Source of the DNA: Carallia brachiata
Lineage: Eukaryota; Streptophyta; Magnoliopsida; Malpighiales; Rhizophoraceae
Reading direction: 5' to 3'
DNA: 64,000 nucleotides
Assembly (NCBI GenBank): GCA_021464245.1
Contig: JADCRB010000030.1
Coordinates: 1,825,376-1,889,375 of the forward strand
This document shows positions 1 through 12,663 of the stretch, one piece after another. The notes under the pieces were generated by a model, which had not been told where the DNA came from, searched no databases, and worked only from the letters and a program-made list of their open reading frames with translations. The position numbers and the translations under genes are program-made. Each line of letters starts with the position of its first letter. Within the stretch, counting starts at the first letter, position 1.

Positions 1-138
1 TTGCAAAATCGACATTCGCAATGAGTTTTTTTGCATTCTCTATTGATAAGAATAACACAAATATTATAGACATAATTTTTACATAAATAAAAGCATGATG
101 TTGATATACTGAATATTGAATACTGATTAGGCACCAAC

Positions 139-3100
139 CTGTGTCCACTAGTCAACCGGTGTAAAAACACCAACATTACCGTTTTGGCCATGTTCAATCC
201 CAAGCACGTCCTTGCTCCCGAGCCAAAAGGCATATAACTGAAAGGCTTTTGCATCTCCTGGACGCATTAAGCATGCATTTTTTCTTTCATTATCAAATAA
301 ATATATATAGGGAACCACTACAGTGACCAAAGTTCTCATCATGACATTTGAGTCCGCATAAATTTCCTATATGTGTATGTTTTGTGGGCAGGCACAATGA
401 ACAGCCAATTAGAACTAATAAGGAATGTCAAATAAAGCCTTGAACTATTAAATTCGCTTGAAAGATTAAGTTAGCAGTGAGAAAGTTCAAGAGTATTATA
501 TGAATAATATTAGTTCTTTATTTTTTTATTAATATAAAATTTTATATCCTTCAACATTTCAAGTGCTAAGTCTGATTAGTGCAAGACACAAAAAAAACTT
601 GACTATAATGGACAAAACTTATGTCTAAAGAGTCTGTCTAATGACAAGTGAAAATAAAAAGGTAAAATAAGTTTTGATACCTTGTTAAATAAAATTTTAG
701 AACTTTATACCCACACACAAAACTCGAACTAATAGTTGGGAAATCCAAAATTATTAGAAATAATGTCAGATTTTTATATGATATCAATATACAATTTTAT
801 ACTCTTTAACAAGAAATATCATTTACCTCAAATCTTGAAGGTTTGAACTGCAGAGGATCCTTGTGCACATCTGGATCGTAGTGTACGTAAGTTGCATCAA
901 CATTCACGTGCCACCCTTTCTTTATCTTGAAACCTATACAGTACATTAAAAAAAAAAAAAAAAACATAATATAATCGTGTCCAAAATCATTTTTAAAGGT
1001 AAAAGCAAGAACTTGCTATTATTTTGCAAACAGTTTTTTCCCCAGTCATGTGATCAGATGCAGAAAACTTGCCATCAATTGTGCAATCATTTAGTGCAAC
1101 ACGAGGAAACCATAAAATCGTATTTGACATTCGCAGTGTTTCTTTGACAACCTGGAGACGGCATCAAAGTATTATGTCAATTTCAATTCATGCTTTATTG
1201 CTTTGCTTGTTTCTAGACATATGTACGCTTAATTAAAAGCGAAAATATTGTGCCATATGCAAATTGTCTAACCTTTGAGCCATAAGACATGCTGTTAAGA
1301 TCTTCCAGGGTAAGAAATGCTCCATCTTGTTTGTTTTTTGGTATGGACAATTGTTCTTCCTGTGAATCCAATTAACTGTTAGAACTATTACGCAAATACC
1401 AAAGTTTGAGAAAATCAGAGAATGGAACTTTCTCGATGTTACGAAATCATTCAGCCCAAATGTAACCTAAAAGTTTAAGTTGTTGAGCAAGTTCTAAGAA
1501 AATATTGTATTTTAAGCTATCTTGTTTATTAAAAAACATAAGGCACCGTTGGGTGAAGCGAGACAGCGTTCCGGGGGTTGAAAAATAGAAAAAAATTTGG
1601 GGTTTTTATTTATATTATTTCAAAGTAACACCAAATATATAATATGAAAATATATTTTCATAGAAAAAATATTCTTTATAGGATGAGCAAAAGTGTCCTT
1701 TTCTTTTTTAATAGAAGGTATATATAGTAAGAAAACTTTTTTCATGATTCTTCACGAATTATTGTTTTGTGTGATAATGAGTTTTTTATAATTTTATTTT
1801 TATTTTTTTAATAATGATATTAAGTAAATTTAATATTATCTTAAAATTTAAAAATTTTTATAAAATTTTTTTTCCTAATATTTATATTTATTTTATTTTA
1901 TTATAGCTTTTATGTCAAATTAATGGTTTACCCTCAATCTTTCCAGGACTTCTCTATTCTCATCCAAGAACTTAACACTCCACATCATAGCAGCTGCAGT
2001 GGAATCCTGCCCGGCAGTCATCAAAATCAACAGATTATCCATAATCTCAGCGTCATCGAGTTTTTCGTCAGACGGGTACGAATCTCTCTCCAACATGGAC
2101 TGCAAAAAGTCATCGCGCGACTCCACGCCGCCCCGTCTTATTTCAATGATCTTTCTAAAGGTTTCCATGAGCCTTTGACGAGCCTGTACACAGTGTCAGC
2201 TCCACATAAACAAACCTAAACGAATTAATGAAGACCAAAATTTAGTAGATCTACTGATTTGGGGTTTTGAGTTCAGTCTCACCTTCATGCCTCTATAATA
2301 TCTGGTGCCAGGAATCATGACAGGAAACGACAGCATGGCGTCCGAAACTGCAGTGATGTCCTTTTCTATCTCTCGTATCTTGGAATCCTCTGTGATACTC
2401 AGTAGCATGTCGCATGTTGCCTCAAATATCATCTACAAACACACAATATCTGACTTCACTTTCTTCTGCCATCAATGATACACAAAGGAATTCTCCTTCT
2501 TCTTTTTTTCATTGGGGTGTTAAAATTAGAAAAAATGGTGACCAAGAATCCCTTCTAAGAATAAGAGTATTACGACTCTGTGTTTAAAAAAGTGTGAAGC
2601 GATCAGATAAACACATTATTACAAAGAAATTCTTTAAAAGTCTTCATGTTTAATTATTATTTCCAAGTTATTGGTGGAGAAGTCCAAAACCATATAAAAT
2701 ATATCATTTCCTTAATTATTATTTAGTTATGTGAGATCTTATAGATTTAACAACCTAGGCTGCACCAACACGTGGCATGATGAAATTGAACTGAATGGGT
2801 GAAACCATCGGACTAAACTGATTAAACAAAATATATCAAAAACGAAAAACATTCACGGCCGGGTAAAGAAATAGGCGGGAAAGAATCAGCAGTGCAATCG
2901 AGTATTTAAATTGTGCAACTACATGATTATTATTTATAATTAAAATATTAATATATTTTTTATCAATTTTTTATAGTAAATAATAATCGTTTGATTATAT
3001 AATTCAATCAGTAAATTACATTATAAGTATTTTTAATCAATTTTCTCCTTCGATTTTTATGGTACGTATAATTGGACTTGATCAAAAAAGGGCCAAACCG

Positions 3101-6028
3101 CACAGTGAGTGCCATAGTGAGTGCAACCAAGAGGTGAACTAAGTTTTAATACTATGTTAAATTACACTTTAATTTTTCATACTCTTTTATAAGTTATGTC
3201 ACGTACTTCTAAATTATATTAAGTCTTTATACTTTGTAATGTAAAATTTTATCCGAAAAATAGAGGGTCGCGCGGTATTTGACGCAGTGGACAGACGTGC
3301 GTTACTCTTACTTAATCTATGCCCCTTATTTTAGGGGGACTCCGTGCAGACTCTTTGTGGGCCATCGGAATTACCCCCAAAAACCTAGGTTCAAAAGAAG
3401 CAAAATAAAGGAATTAAGCGTGCTCACACCGGTGTCTGTGCTGCAGCGAGAAGTTAGGTCGAACATCAAGTTGAATAGCAAAACACCATGGTTGATGGGT
3501 GGGTTTTCGTGGAAGGAGGAAATTGTGGACGATTCGAAGTAAATGTGAGAAGAAGGTGAGGTTGCAGAGTAGAAGAGAGGGAGGGGGGGCGAAATGAAGA
3601 TATTGAAGAGATGTAGAATTCATATAACCAGCAGAGTTCAAAAGCCAAGGTTCAAAAGTCGATACGCTGCTTAGTTATTTTCTCCATCAAGCCATCGCCA
3701 TTCGCCTTTCGTTTAACTCAAACCCATTTCTGCCCTTCTTTATCCCACTGCCTCCCCTGCAGCTCATGCAAGCAGTTCCTCCAGTTCGAAGAAAGCACGG
3801 TACATTCCAATATTAAATGCCCCCACACTGCATCTTTCCCAAATACATTAACTAAATCTACTTATTCATCCATCCGCTTAGACTCAAGGAGAACAACAAA
3901 CCAAAATTAAATGCCAACCCAAAAATTGCAGACCGCTAGAAAGTCTGTCGTTGGGAAGCCGCAGCTTATTTTTGTAACCTCACTAATTTAACCCTAGTTT
4001 GAAATATACTTTCCCTTTTCGTCAAAATTCAATTTTGAGAACTCAGTGTTCATGGTGGACCCACGTGAGGATGGCTACTCATTAATTTTCAATTCAATCA
4101 CCCTCCGCCAAGTCAACTTCCCCTTCACTGTGTATAACACTCAGCGTACAAGTGTGCCTGTACGTGGCAGCTCCCTAACAAAAAAGGTCCCAATAAAAAT
4201 TGGTGGTAACCACCAATTACTCTAAGGAATCCATGGTCAAATAATTTTTTTTTATTATATTTATATGTATTTTTTTTTTACAATTATAAATATTTTTTGT
4301 GTAATTACATAAAAAAATGTGCAACGAAAAAATAATAATATTTTTTAAATTACTTTTTATCGATTTGGTTGCACAAAACATGTTCTTAGTTGCACAAAAA
4401 AAACTTCGTATAGAGACAGTAGGGAAAAATTATTTGACTATAAACTTTTTCCCTTATTGTAATTTAATAGTAAATATTAAACGTTATTAAATTAAAGATT
4501 TTAGATTTAAAAGTTATTAAAATATTTAGTAAAGTTAAATATACTCTTCTCTTTTATAATATTAAATTATATTATAATTATTTAAACAGTTCAAAAATTA
4601 TTCTGAGAATATGAACGATATTTTCTGTAACTACCTATCTTTTCATTTTTCTAAAAAAAAAAAAAAAATTGCGCCACTTTCCCCCGTACGAGGACCACGC
4701 GTCCCTCTGGATAAGCCCAAAATCTTATACTTTAACAAAGGCTTTGTATTCAACTTGGAAAAATGGTTGCAGGAATAAAAAAAAAAAAAAAAAGAAATAA
4801 CGTCACTTAAATGTTACCTTCATGCTGAACTCAAACACTTTAAACCTTTTTCCCCTCTGGACAAGCCCAAAATCTTATATTTTAACAAAGGCTTTGTATT
4901 CAACTTGGAAAAATGGTTGCAGGAAAATAAGAAAAAAAACAAGAAATAACGTCACTTAAATGTTACCTTCATGCTGAACTCAAACACTTTAAAGCTTTTT
5001 CCACTTTGTGTTAATTTCTCGAGCCTTTGGGACAACATTTGATCGAACTTGGGAACGAACTCACGTAAAGAAGGCATAGAGAAAGGATCGGAGAGGAGGC
5101 GTCTGATCCTTTTATGGCCCTCAGGAGGTACGCAGGCCAAGCTCTTCTTTCCAAAGATATCTTCCATAGATTTAATGTAGCCCTTGTTGAAATCCACAAA
5201 TTCACCGGAGTAAATCCTTTTTATTGCCTCCGCACTTGGAGCAAACACGTGTATCTTGCCAAACATCCTCGTCTTGAACCACTTTCCATATCTAAAAAAA
5301 CATTTTTTTTTTAAAAACCAATGAACAGTTATTGTAGCGACAGAAATTAAACTCAGAATATAAATAAAGATTCTGGAACGGCAAGAGTTATTCTTACAAA
5401 ATAGCTCACAATATGAAATGATTATAATGAAAAAAAAATATAACAAAGAAAGAAGAACGATATCAAATCTCATTAATTAATCGATTAGATGTAGAAAAAT
5501 AAGAAAAATTTTGATGGACTGAGTGGGGACAGAATTAAATATTTTGCATATTGTTAAAATGCATTAATCTTAGTTATAAGTTTTATAAATTTTTTTATAT
5601 ATATTTTTTTAAAATTTATTACGTACAAAACTGTTAAAATCAATGTATAAAAATTTTTTTTTTTTATAATATGTATAAAAGATAACTTAATCTCTCTTAA
5701 TCTAGGTACCCACTCCCATAAGAATAATCACTAACCGTAGTCGCCGCACCCTGACAAACTCGTAGCAGCCCTTTGTGCTGTTGGAAGCTGAAAGGAAAGA
5801 AAAGGTTTCGCCTATGAAAGGCAAGCCGAGATGGCCGGGAATTTGTTCCCCACCGCGTGAGTTTCTTCTCCAAGCTTTCGAGGCCAAAAATGTTATCACC
5901 ACTGAAAGCAAAGCAACCCCAATAAGAGTGCAGTTTTCCTGTACAAGGAACATAAGGGTTTCCTTAGACAGGTTTGCCGACATCGTCAGATTGATTGCTT
6001 TGTTTAAACCCTTTTTAGTGAAGAACAT
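139..6028 (-). pseudogene. CYP722A: CYP722A-like cytochrome P450, frameshifted, 3' end beyond window
   Basis: Haem-thiolate monooxygenase of the CYP85 clan; from memory it resembles plant CYP722A. The sister subfamily CYP722C oxidises carlactonoic acid in strigolactone synthesis, so a related substrate is possible. Exons by splice sites and continuous homology: 6028-5736, 5291-4967, 2432-2283, 2183-1932, 1359-1273, 1153-1073, 933-827, 257-139; the last exon lies left of base 1. The protein shows an N-terminal membrane anchor (LIGVALLSVVITFLASKAW), a hinge (IPGHLGLPFIGETF), the I-helix AGQDST in exon 4, the K-helix KETLR region in exon 6 and the haem loop FGSGARTCLG in exon 8. Exon 6 has five A where KETLR needs three; the shifted frame stops about 20 codons on, before the haem cysteine. 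Exons 7 and 8 remain otherwise well preserved, so this is either a young pseudogene or a homopolymer sequencing error. Intron 6 starts with GC. Confidence 0.85.
4703..5002. repeat. 150-bp tandem duplication covering a P450 splice donor
   Basis: Two head-to-tail copies, 4703-4852 and 4853-5002, differ at a few positions and in the length of an internal A-run. The right-hand copy contains the genuine last 36 bases of P450 exon 2 and its GT donor at 4966-4965. The left-hand copy carries the same exon tail and donor inside the following intron, as an orphan pseudo-exon end. Confidence 0.85.
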
Positions 6029-6177
6029 CCGCAGTACTCGAATTAGCTTCCACGGACGGGGTATTTAACACAAGGTCTACCAATGAGACAAAAATTCCGG
6101 TCTACGAAGGTATCGTTTTTTATACTTAACCGTCAGACTAATGCTGTCCGAGCATCTTTGATTTTTTTAGTACAGCA

Positions 6178-6187
6178 TTTTATATAC
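6178..6187 (-). promoter_or_regulatory. Possible TATA box of the P450 gene
   Basis: On the minus strand the bases read GTATATAAA, about 150 bp upstream of the P450 start codon at 6028. The distance suits a plant TATA box with a 5' UTR of about 120 bp. A weaker TTAAATA at 6062-6068 is too close to the ATG. No transcription start can be seen from sequence alone. Confidence 0.35.
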
Positions 6188-6540
6188 GATTTTCTCGCAT
6201 ATTTAATTATTTTTTGATGAATACTTTAAATTTTAAAAGATAAAAATTAATAAAAATAAAGAACAAGTGGGACCCATCCATTACCAAGTCAATCTTTCAC
6301 TCACCCGTTTGAATCTTTTGTTTTTGGGCTTGACCCGTTTGAATCTCTACATCAAATTATCAACTTTTTACGTACTTTTTTTTTTTCAAGATATATATCT
6401 TAGGAAGTTAAGAAATTTGATTTGTATTTATAAACATATAAAAAAAATTTAAAAATAATTTTATGTAAATTGGTTAGCTAACAATTATGTATATGATTGG
6501 TTATCATATGTATAATTGATGGACACATGATAGAGTTAGT
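6188..6540. other. AT-rich upstream region without a gene
   Basis: Promoter-side DNA of the P450 gene. It holds poly-T runs and a short direct repeat (the phrase GACCCGTTTGAATCT occurs near 6300 and 6333 in related forms). No open frame resembles a protein. Confidence 0.5.
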
Positions 6541-6542
6541 AC

Positions 6543-6720
6543 CATACCAAATTTGGTAGCCTTTGGTTGGTACGCCCATTATTCCATTTAGGTGAATGCA
6601 TGCCTTTAGTTGGTACATATGCTAATTTCATTTAGGTGAATGCATGTATGCATGATTCCATTTGGCGGATGCATGCATTTGGTTGGTATATGCATGCTTC
6701 TATTTGTGTAAGTGTTGGGT
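6543..6720. repeat. Short interspersed repeats in the LTR-like U3 region
   Basis: The words TTGGTTGGTA and TTTAGGTGAATGCATG recur several times within 180 bp in slightly changed form, giving a local array of roughly 40-60-bp units. Such U3 repeats are common in plant LTR promoters. The function here is an inference. Confidence 0.4.
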
Positions 6721-7459
6721 TGGTGTATACATGTTGTTCAAGTTAGGTGGAAAAAATTAAATGACATAAGAGCAATCATTGACTTATAAATAGGCACTTT
6801 CTCAAATCTTCCAAACCATCCTAAAGAACTTTATCCTACATAAATTTTAAATTATTATTTGTGATTTGTATTTGTATTTTCGCGTCTAATTGTTCAAGAC
6901 TCAAAACTAACGGTCCTTCACAATTTTTGGCACGTTCGGTGGGACTTCTTTACTTTCCATCTTTTGCTCTTAAAAAAAAAGTTGATGACATAGTGGTCAT
7001 TATATGACATATTTATAGGTTATAAAATGGGCAGAGTGAAAAAAAAAAAAAAAGGTAAGAATCCACCGTATCACTGGCACCAAAAAGAGTAAAACTGCCT
7101 TCACCAGCAAAAAGACGATTGCTCCACCACCTGCATCAACTATCATACGCAAGTCCACAAACTCAAGCATGGATACGGTTTCTCGCTGCTCAAAAAAAAA
7201 AAAGAGAAATTGCAGCTAACACAACAGCAAAATCTCTCACTTGAATCTTTCGCCGAATGGAGAAGTTGACTATCTACTCCGATTGAGTTTGGGGGCAACG
7301 GGTCAAATCCCTACCAAACCTCTTCACTTCAGTCTCCCAACATGAGGGCAAGGAAGTAATGACCGTTGATATTTCACCGATAAAATTTAGAGCCAAAGCA
7401 AAAGCGAGCCCTCCAACATTGACAAATCAACCGAAATAACAAGAAAAGGGAAAGTCGAC

Positions 7460-7690
7460 ATCGCGAGAGTTGGAACAGAAGAAGTATCCATTCCCTCACT
7501 CTGATGTTTCATACATTATTGATCAAATTTTAGAAGCCAAGCTGATCAAACTCCCAGAGGGCAAGTAACTCAATTAGAAGGATCGAATCAATAATCAGAA
7601 ATTCTACAAGTATTGTTGCACAACTAGCTATTAAACGAGAAGTGCTTCATTTAAATGAGCTGATCTTGAAACTCCCAAAATAAGATCACT
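7460..7690 (+). pseudogene. Ty3/gypsy gag relic
   Basis: The frame around 7470-7565 reads KKYPFPHSDVSYIIDQILEA followed by KLIKLPEGK and a stop. This matches in layout the plant gypsy gag stretch whose usual pattern is KKYPF, D, a leucine-rich helix, then IxLPExKRP. Past the stop, NNQKFYKYC corresponds to the conserved NDPKYCxYH block with its histidine lost. Stops and frame loss make it non-coding. Confidence 0.5.
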
Positions 7691-7960
7691 CTAGATCAGG
7701 AAGACGTAGTCTCAGTCAACCAAACTACTGTCTCTTCAAATTCGTTAGAGGACAGTTGGCATAGATATACGCTTACTCATTGTCAAACCAAGAAATGCGT
7801 TCCGACCTGACTCGATCAAGCAATAAATTTTTAAAGCATTACTATGCAAAAAATTCAAAAAAATCAAAAAAGAAAAAAAAACAACAAAAAAGAAAAAAAA
7901 AGAAAAAACAAAAAAAGAAAAAAAAAATTCTAAAGCACATGTACAGGCCTGAATAAAGGC

Positions 7961-8420
7961 AAAGTTAAGTCTAAATCTATATTCGGGAATCGACCTTAAA
8001 CCCTAATTCAAACTTGAAATCCAAATCTAAATTTTGGGCTCAAAACCGAAAACCAAATCTCAATTCAATTCCAAATCTTTAAAACCCTAAATCCAAACTC
8101 AGACTTAAACTTGAACTCAAACCTAAACTCAAACTACAACTCAAAGTTCAAATTCGAACCCAAATGAAAAATGTCAAATCCAAAGTCCAAATTCAAATCT
8201 GGCCCTAAAACTCAAAACTAAATCTCAACTTAAAGTCTAAATCCCTAAAACCCAAATCCAAAGGCTTAAATATGGGTTTGAAACCGAAATCCAGATTCTA
8301 ACATCAAGTTTAAATCCAAACCAAAATCTAAATTCGAACTCAAAACCCAAATCTAAATTCTGACCAAAGTACAAATCTAGATTCGGAAGTAAAACTTAAA
8401 CTCTGACCCAAAGGCCAAGT
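7961..8420. repeat. A/C-rich low-complexity tract with CAAATC/CCAAATC words
   Basis: About 460 bp with very few G on the plus strand, built from irregular repeats such as CCAAATCTAAA, CCCTAAATCC and CTCAAACC. The strand bias is extreme compared with both sides. It sits between the gag relic and the minisatellite of the gypsy-like element and is best read as part of its non-coding 3' region. Confidence 0.55.
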
Positions 8421-8450
8421 CAGCAACTCAACAGTTCGGCAAATTTATAC

Positions 8451-8925
8451 TCCTACCTCGCATGAGTATAGAAAGGGATCAACTGAAGTATACTTCTATC
8501 TCGCACGAGCATAAAATGTGATCAATAAATGCAGACTCATGCCTCGCATGAGTATAAAAGGTGACAATTACAACAGCAAAAGCACGGTCCTACCTCGCAC
8601 GAGTATAAAAGGCGACAACACAGTTCAATACTCTTACCTCGCACGAGTATAAAAGGGGACAACCCAACAATAGACTCATGCTTCGCACGAATATAAAAGA
8701 CGAAAATCCAACAATAGACTCTTATCTCGGACGAGTATAAAAGGCGAATAGTCAAAGCATACTCTTAGCCCGTACAAAAGGCGAAACGGCAACAACCACA
8801 CAAGGCTTAGTCCAGAACTTCTGACCCGCACGTGTACAAACTGTGAATGACAAAAAAAAAAACTAAAATCAGGACGCAATCTAGAACTTCTGACCCGTAT
8901 GAGTATAAACTGTGACCGACTCAAA
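8451..8925. repeat. Minisatellite with TCGCACGAGTATAAAAGG core
   Basis: About ten irregular units of roughly 50-60 bp share the core CTCGCACGAGTATAAAAGGC followed by GACAA. Units near 8570-8760 are closest to consensus; the last two (about 8830 and 8895) carry the variant GACCCGTATGAGTATAAACTG. Open frames read on the minus strand here are only translations of the repeat. Tandem arrays in 3' untranslated DNA are known from Tat/Ogre-type gypsy elements. Confidence 0.75.
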
Positions 8926-9800
8926 AATATAAAAATGATTGAGGGTTTAAGTCTGAATCACTATTCCAGTATGAACCTATTATTCGTTATACTATAAGTC
9001 AAGCTTCTGCATCCTTTAGTAAAAAAACATGGAACTAGGTACAGAACCTCAAGACAAGGGAGATGATAGGTCATCACATATTAGATGGCGACTAAGTCCA
9101 ATGCAACTGTAAATCTTAGAGGAGTACTTCTATAACAATGAATGTACTTGTCCTAACCTATCACAACCAAGTCTCTTTACGACTGCGATTGTACGAAGCA
9201 GTCGAAACAAAAAAATGTATATTTCTAGTTCTAAAACCAAAGAAACAAGGAGAGAGCAGCACAAAGAGTTATTGTTTCTAAAGCATAGTCTATCATCGCA
9301 GCTGTTCCTGTGGTAGATCTCACCAGTATGACTTCGTCCTCAAACGAAGTAGGTCCGAGCTCCACCACTATAATGATCCATTCAGGCTATTTCAACCAAA
9401 GCTGTAGCCTGTGGGACTTTATATATTGGTCCTAGTAGTTTTATGTAGTCAACTAGAGGTTCATCCCTTACGGATACTTCAGTCCAAAATGAAACTTTGC
9501 ACTATGAGGGAGCCACTCTAGTGAAATTCTACCTCTCTTTCCAGTCTACCTTAGCGATGTTGATTAGCAGGAGAATTCCAGTTGTATCAACGTCATCAGC
9601 CTACCAAATGAGGACACGATTGACTTGAAGTTACGTCTCGGGCCCCGCTAAGTTGCCAGATAAGGATAAAGTGCAACGATTTTTGCGGCACACGGTAATG
9701 ACTTTTGTAACACCTGTTGGCCACTGTCTCTTTTGTTTCTTATGGGAGAAAGAGATGTGGAGGATCCTACTTGATTTGACATATCCTTTCTTTTGACTTA

Positions 9801-10146
9801 AAAAAAAAATGTAACTTTTACTGTGTATATATTTCTTGTATTATCAAATCACAAAAACTTACCCCTTATCACTCTTATTTCTTTTTGAAGAAAAGAAAAT
9901 GACTAGTCCTTATACTTTCTCTTCTTCACAAAGTTCTTTGACCAAAAAGCTGGAGGAGCATGAGTTAAAAAGAGAAGGAGTAATTCTCTTCGATAGATTC
10001 TTAAGTTTTTTTTTCTGAAAATCTCTAAATTTTCTCTAAATTTTTCCTAAATTTTCTGTTATAAAATATTTTATATGAAATAAACGCCGAAAAATGAGAA
10101 AAAATTTATCCTGTAAAATATTTTCCAGTAAACAAACACACCCTTA
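9801..10146. other. AT-rich segment, possible MITE end
   Basis: No gene. The stretch 9990-10146 ends in TTTTCCAGTAAACAAACACA. Similar ends occur near 52770 and 54420 in this window, which suggests a dispersed TIR element family. Terminal repeats could not be paired, so boundaries are open. Confidence 0.3.
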
Positions 10147-12663
10147 GATTGTTGTGTCTTTTACAAGACTAGTGTAGTGATTTTTTTTTTTTTTTACTCT
10201 TTGGTGCAATTTTGGTTATTGTCTGTTTAGCTTGTTTATATTAACCAGCAATCCTTGTGTTTACAAAGATATTACGAATAATATTACAATTTTCGTTCAA
10301 AAAAAAAAAGTGTGCAGCTAAAACACATCAACTCCATTGCATCCACATAATAACTCTTTGAAATTTGATTGGGAAAAAAAACAAATCAGTCTCATTCACC
10401 ACCAAGAAAAGCTATTTACAAAAAGTTTTTCAAATCCCAGTTTATTCAAATTTTTTTATAAAATTTAGAATTTAATTCCGAAGTGAAAAAAATAATTAAC
10501 GAAAGCAGCTATACTTTCATAATTACTATCATTCCATGTTGCTATGCTTTGTTCACATGATCATATTTTTCTTTTGTTTATTTTTGTTTTGTTGGTAAAT
10601 TCCTAGAGATTGTTTCCCTATATTGATATTGGCTTTACAATGTTATTAGGCCGTTAGCTCCTTGTTTTTGTCAATGTTCCCTGAAGACAGCTGAAGGCAT
10701 CTGATACTCTCTTTGCAGTCATTAGTGTGGTAATAACGTGAATTAAAATACCAAATAGCCAACAAAGTTTGAATCGACCAAGCCTATATTTTAATTCCAT
10801 CTGATAATAGAAAAAAAATTTGTACTATAGTTTTCCTGTTTGCTATAGAGAATCCTTTCAAAAAAAATCACGAAAGATGCTATGCTTTCATAAATACTAG
10901 CATGCGTCGTTGGTATGCTTTGTTTACTTAATCACATTTTCCTTTTTTTTATTTTGCTTTGTCTGGTAATTCCTAGAGATAGTTTCTCTGTATTGATTAG
11001 GGAAAAACTACGTAAATATACAATTATAAGTACAAAGTTGATATATGAAAATTTAGACTGTTAAATTATAAAAAATATATTAAATTTTGTTTAAAAAATA
11101 AATAAATCATTAAATTAATTTTATATCTTTCTTCTATTGCAGCTTGCAAAACTGTGTAATAATGCCTGATTTATGTTAGTTTTAGAATATTATGTATTTA
11201 AAAAAGAGTATTATTAAGCCGTTAGCTCCTTATCCTTATATTTTGGCCATGTTCTTTGAAGACGGACAGTTGAAAGCATTTGATACTCTTTTTTCAAGTC
11301 TTCAGTGTGGAAATGGCGTTAATTAAACAGTACTGTTATATTTTTGGACGGAATACTGATCGGAATGTTGTTCGAATGTAACTAACTGTATTTTATTTGT
11401 AATTGTCTCGATTTTAAGTGTAACTAAGAAGAAAAAAAAAATCAGTGTTATTTCTTTACACATAAAATCCAGTTGATTACACATAAAATTCAGTTAATTG
11501 TATTTAGACAACATTTTAAATTTTTTTTTTTTTTGGAAAAATATAACTTTTTCCTTAATTAAATCCAATGGACATCATTAGGGCCAGAGGGCCCGATCTC
11601 CTCCCTTTTCTTTTCTTTTTTTTAATTTGAAGAGAGGACGTGTGAGATAAGGAACTTATGATTCTTTTAATTTTAATTTCAACATCAAACAGTCAACTTT
11701 AAATAGACAAAGCTTGTGTTTGGACCCTATTAGTTGACTACAAAGAATTTTTATACAACATAAAAAAAATGTTTTATATTACATGTAAAATATAAATTCA
11801 ATATATAACATTTGGCATATCAGATAAAATTTTTTTATATTTTGCAGCTACCAAGAGTTTTCTTGTCTTTAATTCCCTTAAATAATTGAAAACAACTAAT
11901 TGTGCTAGTTTTTGAATTTTTTTTGCACAGAAAATAAACAATCTCTCCTTAGTTTTTGAATTTCTCTCAAGTAAAAGAGGGTAGTATATGAGAATTTAAC
12001 AATATTTAAGAATTTTTTTTTTAGATATGGTATCAAAATTTTTTAACAAAAAATGACATAAAGATAACTTAAGTTAAAAGTTATCGGACTCAAAATGATC
12101 CGAATTCAATGCGACACAATCTGAATCCAAACAGGATCCATTTTGATAGCTCTACTTATAGGTATACGACAATCTCTTAATCGCATATGCAGCGCACACA
12201 CAAACAAAAGCTGTTGGGCAGTTTATTGATATTTTCAGCCTTGACCAAACAAACTAGCACATAATGTTGTTCTCGTAAGATGGTGGTCTACTTATCAGTT
12301 AATAGTGACGTGGCATTACTCATGAGATAAAGTTTATGTTTTTTTGGTGCTAAATGATATAACCATTATAAATTGGGTATAAATCTTATAACTGTTAAGG
12401 AATCTCTTACCGTAATTTAGTTGTAGCTATAGCAAGGCTCTACCTACCTTGGCTTGATGGCCTCCACTTGCTTGATACTTTAGTTCAAAAAACAATGGAA
12501 CTCGTCACATATGAACTGGAATCAAATTATTGGGTCTTAAGCCCCGACGCCCAGGTGGCTGATTCTAAACCCCCTTTTTCTTTTTTCTATTTTTTTGATT
12601 CAAATGTACGCAACAAAGTGACAAAAGAGGAAAGCAAATAAATTGAATATGAACAGAGAGGTT

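Larger units (their letters stand above)
6541..9800 (+). mobile_element. Degenerate Ty3/gypsy-type LTR element, non-autonomous
   Basis: A decayed retroelement. An LTR-like segment ends near 6920, with a TATA box (TTATAAATA, 6784-6792), and is followed at 6922-6945 by TTTTTGGCACGTTCGGTGGG, the kind of junction seen between LTR and primer site in plant Ty3/gypsy elements. A gag relic lies at about 7460-7690. There is no protease, integrase or reverse transcriptase. The 3' half is an A/C-rich tract and a minisatellite, then about 0.9 kb of unassigned sequence. No second LTR was recognised, so the right boundary is approximate. Confidence 0.5.

Noticed and set aside
3414..3648. Overlapping minus-strand open frames inside the large P450 intron
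   Set aside because: Low-complexity Ser/Pro/Leu peptides without family resemblance; the P450 exons on both sides splice across them.
8537..8924. Minus-strand open frames with repeated LLYSCE peptides
   Set aside because: They are translations of the minisatellite and show no independent coding signal.
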